Assembly: GCA_001603165.1 (NCBI GenBank)
Contig: LVBN01000097.1
Span: 1-35,952, forward strand
Source: Spirochaetales bacterium Spiro_12
Lineage (GTDB): Bacteria > Spirochaetota > Spirochaetia > Treponematales > Rectinemataceae
DNA: 35,952 nt
Direction: 5' to 3'
Shown here: piece after piece, positions 31,937-35,952 of the stretch
Layout of the letters: each line of letters starts with the position of its first letter
Numbering within the stretch: the stretch's first letter is position 1
Position numbers and translations under genes: made by a program
Notes under the pieces: model-generated
The model's database searches: none
The model's input: the letters and a program-made list of their open reading frames with translations, nothing else
What the model was told of the DNA's origin: nothing

Positions 31937-32094
31937 AGAGGGGTTCCCTTGGTTACTGCATCGAAGATTGTTGAAAAGGTTTCTAAAGATAAGGCCACGG
32001 GAGATTGTCCTTAGCCCGAGCCGCCTTCCGCCTCATTCCCCTCTTCTCTCAACAATCTTCGATGCAGATACGTTCCTTACACGGAAACCCCTCT
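31937..32094 (-). repeat. long inverted-repeat element with alternative pairings between TAXI and TRAP permease genes
   Basis: CTGCATCGAAGATTGTTGA (31956-31974) is perfectly complementary to 32049-32067 (19 bp, 74-nt loop). Outside it AGAGGGGTT (31937-31945) pairs with AACCCCTCT (32086-32094); the same left segment can also pair with CCCCTCT at 32038-32044 inside the loop, so two structures compete. It begins 16 nt after the TAXI stop. Could be a regulatory RNA structure or a small non-autonomous element remnant; no coding. Confidence 0.5.
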
Positions 32095-32109
32095 TGCCTG
32101 GATCAAGAA

Positions 32110-33051
32110 TTAGGGATGGGCCTTCCAATAGGCTTCGGCCGCGGGATGATAGGCTATGTCGATGGACTTGACGCCCGCGGCGTTGTCGCGGATGCCCTTG
32201 AACTGGGGATGCACGCTTTCGAGATACTTCCTGCCTTCGGGGCTCAGGATGATTTCCATGATCTTGGCGACCACGTCGTTGGGCATGCTCTTGTTGACCG
32301 CGAGGTAGACCGAGAAATAGAAGCAGGGAACCGGCTCCGTCTGCCCCTTGTAGACATTGGCGGGCATGACGCCGGGATCGAAATAGCGATTGGCGGTGGT
32401 TACCTTGTCCAGATCGCTCTGGCTGAAGGGGATGACGTAGATATCCTTGGACATGGCCAGCTCGACGAGGCCGGCGGCCGGATGTCCGCTCATGCCCACC
32501 GCGTCGGCGTTACCGTCCTGGAGGGCGCGGGCCGCGTCGGCGAAGGCCAGCTCGCTTTCCTTGACCTTGATGCCCAGGGCCGCAAGCGAGCGGCGGGAGT
32601 TGTCGCTGGAGCCCGAGCCGGGGGATCCCAGGACCACCTTCTTGCCTTCGAGATCCTGGAGGGTCTTGATGCCCTTGCTCTTGAGGGTCACGAAGTAGTG
32701 GGAGCTTCCGTAGAGTTCCATGAGGACCCGGATATTGTCCGAGGGGCGTCCTTCCATGATGCCCTTGCCGTTCTTGGCTTCCCACATGTGGGAGGAGTAG
32801 GTGAGGGTGATATCGGCCTGATTGAGGGCCAGGCGCCTGGTGTTCTCCACCGAGCCGCCGGAACCGATCATGTCGAAACGGATTTCCGGGGGCATTTTAT
32901 CGTTTAAAAGCTGGACGATGCCGCCGGCCATGGTGTACCAGGTGCCGCCGGGATTGGATCCCGAGAACGAGTAGCGCTTTACGGCCTGGGCCTGGGTGAA
33001 GGACACGACCAGCGCCAGCAGAATAAGAACAGTGAAGAGTTTTTTCTTCAT
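32110..33051 (-). CDS. TAXI-family TRAP transporter substrate-binding protein
   Basis: 313 residues. Sec signal peptide MKKKLFTVLILLALVVSFTQAQA, then the TAXI opening YSFSGSNPGGTWYTMAGGIVQLLND and SGGSVENTRRLALNQADITLTYS. Later KVVLGSPGSGSSDNSRRSLAALGI is the usual ligand-domain hinge. It captures its ligand in the periplasm and delivers it to the permease at 29935-31821. GGAGATGG lies before the ATG at 33051. Its promoter at 33078-33121 carries binding sites of both types present in the window. Confidence 0.95.
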   Translation of the reverse strand: MKKKLFTVLILLALVVSFTQAQAVKRYSFSGSNPGGTWYTMAGGIVQLLNDKMPPEIRFDMIGSGGSVENTRRLALNQADITLTYSSHMWEAKNGKGIMEGRPSDNIRVLMELYGSSHYFVTLKSKGIKTLQDLEGKKVVLGSPGSGSSDNSRRSLAALGIKVKESELAFADAARALQDGNADAVGMSGHPAAGLVELAMSKDIYVIPFSQSDLDKVTTANRYFDPGVMPANVYKGQTEPVPCFYFSVYLAVNKSMPNDVVAKIMEIILSPEGRKYLESVHPQFKGIRDNAAGVKSIDIAYHPAAEAYWKAHP

Positions 33052-33077
33052 GATCCATCTCCTTGAAAAATGTTAGA

Positions 33078-33121
33078 CTGTAGGACAGATCGAGGATATC
33101 ACAGGTATATACATCATGCAA
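33078..33121 (-). promoter_or_regulatory. TRAP operon promoter carrying both HutC-type and FadR-type operators
   Basis: Minus strand: TTGCAT (33116-33121), a 17-nt spacer, TATCCT (33093-33098). The spacer contains TGTATATACC (33104-33113), one base away from the perfect HutC-type TGTATATACA. Downstream of the -10 is CTGTCCTACAG (33078-33088), with intact GT...AC core and palindromic arms as at the FadR-type sites. Two regulators could therefore act on one promoter. Confidence 0.7.
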
Positions 33122-33151
33122 CCTGTGAAATTTCGTACTATGAAAAAGTGG

Positions 33152-33943
33152 TCATCGAGATTTCGATGGGGATTTTTTATTTCCTGGTCGGCCGCCGTCG
33201 CGGTTTTTGTCGTTGACCCCCTTGATCCGGGGCATGGGGCCTCGGTAAAGGCTTTTATCGCCCCCCGCCGAATCGACGCTTTGCTGCATGCGCCCCCGGA
33301 TTTGTTCGGCGAAGCGCAGGGCTTCGTGTAGATCGGCGATCAGTCTCCCCGTGGAGGGCGGCGGTCGCACCGCTTCCAGGACGTGAATTTCGGCCTTAAT
33401 TCCCTGGCGGCCCAGCAGTCGGCGTCGCTTGATGACCGTGACCAAAGGCTGGATGGGAACTCCGTGGCGGATCGCGGCGTAGAAGGCCCCGGCTTTGAAA
33501 TTCCGTATTTCCTGGTTGAGCAGGAAGCATTCCCCTTCGGGATAGAAATGGAGCTTCCCCCGGGTTTTCAGAGCCTGGGTCATGGCGTTTTCCATATCGA
33601 GCGCCCTTCCGCGGTCCGCGGGCAGGGGAATGCCGCCCAGGAGTCGCACCAGGGTACCCAGAACGGGGGTGAGAACCGTCTCTTCCAGAAGCGTATAATA
33701 TAGAAGCTTGGGCAGAAGGGAGAGTCCGTGCAGCAGGGGGTCCAGGGGAATGGCGTGGTTGCTCACGTAAATGATCGGCCCCCTGGGGGCGCGGTAGAGG
33801 TTTTTGCGCCCAAAGCTCCGATAGCCGTAGAGTATCCTGACCAGGGGCCAGCCGATGAGTTCGACGAGCCAGGTTATTCCGCAGGAGAGGACTCTGAAGG
33901 ATATTCCGGTGTTTATGAGCGCGTCGCCCCGTCGGTATGCCAT
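33152..33943 (-). CDS. plsC: 1-acyl-sn-glycerol-3-phosphate acyltransferase-like (PlsC family)
   Basis: 263 residues from the ATG at 33943. N-terminal membrane segment (about 11-40), then the catalytic HX4D motif in SNHAIPLDPL (His63, Asp68), the acceptor motif FYPEGECFLLNQEIRNFKAGAF, and a basic Gly/Lys/Arg-rich C-terminal tail. Transfers an acyl chain to lysophospholipid, glycolipid or similar acceptor at the membrane. The start lies 2 nt after the glycosyltransferase stop; the frame remains open further upstream but overlaps that gene. Operon of TPR, glycosyltransferase, acyltransferase suggests glycolipid or carotenoid glycoside-ester formation (inference). Confidence 0.85.
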   Translation of the reverse strand: MAYRRGDALINTGISFRVLSCGITWLVELIGWPLVRILYGYRSFGRKNLYRAPRGPIIYVSNHAIPLDPLLHGLSLLPKLLYYTLLEETVLTPVLGTLVRLLGGIPLPADRGRALDMENAMTQALKTRGKLHFYPEGECFLLNQEIRNFKAGAFYAAIRHGVPIQPLVTVIKRRRLLGRQGIKAEIHVLEAVRPPPSTGRLIADLHEALRFAEQIRGRMQQSVDSAGGDKSLYRGPMPRIKGVNDKNRDGGRPGNKKSPSKSR

Positions 33944-33945
33944 GG

Positions 33946-35088
33946 CTAGCGCACCATTCTCCCCTTCCATTCCACCGCCCTGCCTGTGGAAAAGAGCCTC
34001 GCCGCCCTCCAGGCTGTGGAGAGGACGTTTATCAAAAGGATGGGATAGAAGAAAGGAAGGTACCAGGGAAGCCTTCTGTCGAAGGTGAGGAGAAGCCAGG
34101 CGGAGAACATGAGAAGGCAGGAGAGCCTGAAGATAAGCCGGGTGGCTTCGAAACCGGCGGGCAGCCACAGGGACGCGGGAATGGGCAGGAGGAGCGCTAT
34201 CGTTATGCCAACCGTGGCGGCTATCAGAACCGCCTGGTTTTTCCCGAAGTAATCGTAGACGTTTTTGGACAGGCCCACGATGGCGCTTAGGTAGTCCTTA
34301 TACATTCTGCAGGATACATGGGCTTTGAGGTCGGCGAAGAGAGTCCTCCCTCCCTGGCGTTTTATCAACCTTGCCATGTGAACATCCTCGGAGACCTTGT
34401 CCTTGAGAAGCGAATACCCGCCGAGGCTCGCCAGGAGGCTGCGTTTAAACAGCATGGATTGGCCGATGGCATGGGAGACAGCGGGGCTCCTTGAATGGTG
34501 CGCGAGGCCGAGCGGCATGGCGAACATCGAGAGCAGATAAATGGCGGGGACGACCAAGGCTTCGCCCAGGCTTCCGATTCGCTGCTGGACATAGCCGGAG
34601 ACCAAGTCGCTGTCGTAGTTCATGGCCAGGCCGAGGGAAAAGCCGATACTATCGGGTTGGTGGAGGGTGTCCGCGTCGGTGTAATACAGCCACTGGCCCC
34701 GGGCCGCCTCGAAGAGAACCTGCATGGCCTTGGGTTTTCCGTACCAGCCGGGTTCGAGCCCCTTGCCGTGGATGACCGTGAACTTTCCGGGCCAGGTTTG
34801 GGCGTACCGATCGAGTATGGCGGGGGTTCGGTCGGAGGAATCGTCGTCGTAAACGATGACTTCCATGGGCTGGTAACGCTGGGAGAGGAGGGAATCGAGG
34901 CATGCCGCGATGCCCTCTTCCTCGTCCCGGGCCGGGACGAGGACGGAGACCAGCGGGCCGGTTTCCAGGGCTTTCGAGCCTGCGCTCCTGCGCATCCAGA
35001 GGGCGTTGACGGCCGTGAGGCAGAGGGCGAGGAGGGAGACGGCCAGGCAGAGCCAGGCTAGATTCGCGACGATTCCCGAAAGGATCAT
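33946..35088 (-). CDS. family 2 membrane glycosyltransferase (HpnI/ceramide glucosyltransferase/CrtQ-like)
   Basis: 380 residues. N-terminal membrane helix 4-31, GT-A domain with VSVLVPARDEEEGI, YDDDSSD at 80-86, DxD motif DADT at 138-141, and the ED pair 234-235 (KVSEDVHMARLIKRQGGRT); the canonical QxxRW is replaced by CRMYKDYLSAIVGLSKN. C-terminal three or so helices from residue 280. Adds a sugar to a lipid acceptor on the membrane. ATG at 35088 overlaps the TPR stop as ATGA; frame upstream is open but overlaps that gene. The acyltransferase 2 nt downstream fits a glycosylate-then-acylate lipid pathway. Confidence 0.88.
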   Translation of the reverse strand: MILSGIVANLAWLCLAVSLLALCLTAVNALWMRRSAGSKALETGPLVSVLVPARDEEEGIAACLDSLLSQRYQPMEVIVYDDDSSDRTPAILDRYAQTWPGKFTVIHGKGLEPGWYGKPKAMQVLFEAARGQWLYYTDADTLHQPDSIGFSLGLAMNYDSDLVSGYVQQRIGSLGEALVVPAIYLLSMFAMPLGLAHHSRSPAVSHAIGQSMLFKRSLLASLGGYSLLKDKVSEDVHMARLIKRQGGRTLFADLKAHVSCRMYKDYLSAIVGLSKNVYDYFGKNQAVLIAATVGITIALLLPIPASLWLPAGFEATRLIFRLSCLLMFSAWLLLTFDRRLPWYLPFFYPILLINVLSTAWRAARLFSTGRAVEWKGRMVR

Positions 35089-35912
35089 CCGCCTATCCTT
35101 TCGAGTTCGCTCCCGGCGTAGCGGTTTCCCGGGTAAAGCTCCAGCGCGGCGCGAAACCACAGGGCCGCCTTGGCCTTGTCGCCCAGTTTCGCGTACGCCG
35201 TGCCGAAGCAGGCCCGGAGATCGAAGAGTTCGTCCTTTTCGAACCCTTCGGGATGCTCGGCGACGAGCTTCTCCAGTACCGCGATGGCTTCCTTGGGATT
35301 TCCCCCGAAAATGCCCGACGGATAGGCTTTTGACGAGGCGAAGAGTATCGCCGCCGCCCTGTGCGAGGGCTCCTTGTCGAGGATCTGTCGGGTGTAGCGC
35401 GGAATGAGCGGTCCGTTGGAGAGCAGAAAACCCATACCTTTGAGTAGGCAAAGTTCGGAGAGCGATCTGATACGAGCCATGATTCCCGGCGTATGCTCGC
35501 CGGCGGCCATGGCTTTTTTTGCGTATTCGACGGCGGCTTCGAAGCGGGGGATGGCTTTTTCCTTCAAACCGGCTTCGTTGAAGGCCCTTCCCGTTAAAAA
35601 CTCCGCCCTGGAAAGAAGCAAAAGACGGTCGATTTCTTCCAGAAAGGAGGCCGAAGGGCTTTCCAGGGTTTTGATGATCGCTGTCGCCCGGCTTTCGATC
35701 AGTTCGGGCGCCTCGTTCATATATACCGAGTCCCGGAGGGAGTAGAGGCTTGCGATCAGCTTCGGGTCCGTGTCGGCCGGAAGCGGCCTGCCGGCGGGGC
35801 AGTTTTCAGTCTTTAAAAGGCTTCCTGTATCGGGAAGGGCGAGCACCGAGGAAGCCCCGCCCAGGAGGGCGAGATACAAAAGTATACACAAGGTCCTCTT
35901 CGATGGTTTCAT
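35085..35912 (-). CDS. TPR-like helical repeat protein with signal peptide
   Basis: 275 residues. N-terminal MKPSKRTLCILLYLALLGGASSVLA looks like a Sec signal peptide; no Cys follows the cleavage site. The rest is helical with tetratricopeptide-like units, clearest at the C-terminus: LFDLRACFGTAYAKLGDKAKAALWFRAALELYPGNRYA and a PKEAIAVLEKLVAEHPEGFE unit before it. A TatT-like role in TRAP or envelope function is possible but I cannot show homology. The ATG at 35912 has no ribosome site at normal distance. It overlaps the glycosyltransferase by 4 bp and is the first gene of that operon. Confidence 0.75.
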   Translation of the reverse strand: MKPSKRTLCILLYLALLGGASSVLALPDTGSLLKTENCPAGRPLPADTDPKLIASLYSLRDSVYMNEAPELIESRATAIIKTLESPSASFLEEIDRLLLLSRAEFLTGRAFNEAGLKEKAIPRFEAAVEYAKKAMAAGEHTPGIMARIRSLSELCLLKGMGFLLSNGPLIPRYTRQILDKEPSHRAAAILFASSKAYPSGIFGGNPKEAIAVLEKLVAEHPEGFEKDELFDLRACFGTAYAKLGDKAKAALWFRAALELYPGNRYAGSELERIGG

Positions 35913-35947
35913 ACTGATAGCCTATGGTCCTTGAAGGTTCAGGTCAA
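35913..35947 (-). promoter_or_regulatory. candidate promoter of the TPR-GT-PlsC operon
   Basis: Minus strand: TTGACC (35942-35947), a 17-nt spacer, TAGGCT (35919-35924). Only 6 nt lie between the -10 box and the start ATG, so the transcript could start at or almost at the ATG (leaderless). Confidence 0.45.
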
Positions 35948-35952
35948 TCGAG

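Noticed and set aside
31937-32094. Insertion sequence ends
   Set aside because: The inverted repeat has no transposase frame and I could not see a target duplication; kept only as an unexplained inverted-repeat element.
33946-35451. N-terminal extension of the glycosyltransferase to 35451
   Set aside because: The extension overlaps the TPR gene in another frame; the ATGA overlap at 35085-35088 and the membrane-helix start fit the shorter form.
1-35952. tRNA, rRNA, CRISPR arrays and known riboswitches
   Set aside because: Looked for cloverleaf/TTCGA-type arms, regularly spaced repeats and familiar riboswitch cores in the gaps; none was convincing by eye.

Overview
This is a bacterial chromosomal window, GC-rich and densely coded, carrying 34 genes on both strands. 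I saw no rRNA, tRNA, CRISPR array, insertion sequence or phage gene. The solute-binding proteins carry Sec-type signal peptides without a clear lipobox cysteine, which suggests a diderm cell with a periplasm. The taxon cannot be settled from the sequence. Nearly the whole window reads as one catabolic island for oxidised or polyol-like carbon compounds: four zinc alcohol dehydrogenases, several aldolase, isomerase and transketolase type enzymes, and four transporters of different classes (MFS, Liv-type ABC, TctABC, TRAP-TAXI).

Layout. 1-5828 (minus strand) is an apparent operon read leftwards: zinc ADH, Tm-1-like/UPF0261 protein, SDR, PanB-like ketopantoate hydroxymethyltransferase, HpcH/HpaI aldolase, and a MetX-like alpha/beta hydrolase cut by the window edge. 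A second zinc ADH (5985-7010) is transcribed divergently. 7088-10398 (minus): a D-3-phosphoglycerate-dehydrogenase-like enzyme, a creatininase-family amidohydrolase, then four hairpins and an MFS permease. 10674-15427 (plus): a branched-chain-amino-acid-type ABC importer with its two ATPases fused, followed by a C_GCAxxG_C_C redox-type protein. 16133-17949 (minus): a FadR/FCD-type GntR regulator with a translationally coupled ADH. 18315-23963 (plus): zinc ADH, TIM-barrel protein, tctC-tctB-tctA, cupin. 24120-26570 (minus): RpiB-like isomerase and split transketolase. 26826-29193 (plus): a HutC/UTRA-type GntR regulator and a large transaldolase-like protein. 29427-33051 (minus): TAXI binding protein, fused TRAP permease, cupin. 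33152-35912 (minus): TPR protein, glycosyltransferase, acyltransferase, probably an unrelated envelope operon.

The most interesting signal is regulatory. Two operator families can be read by eye, and they match the two GntR regulators encoded here. Copies or degenerate copies of TTGT-NNN-ACAA (FadR-type pattern TnGTnnnACnA) lie at the promoters of both divergent ADHs, the PGDH operon, the ABC importer, the gntR gene, the ADH-tct operon and the TRAP operon. TGTATATACA (HutC-type pattern GTnTAnAC) lies at the promoters of the isomerase/transketolase operon, the transaldolase-like gene and, again, the TRAP operon. The TRAP promoter therefore carries both sites.

A working model, by inference: one regulator senses an upstream substrate or its oxidised product and controls uptake, oxidation and retro-aldol cleavage; the other controls a sugar-phosphate rearrangement module (RpiB-like, transketolase, transaldolase-like); the TRAP importer is shared. 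The substrate is not identifiable from sequence alone.
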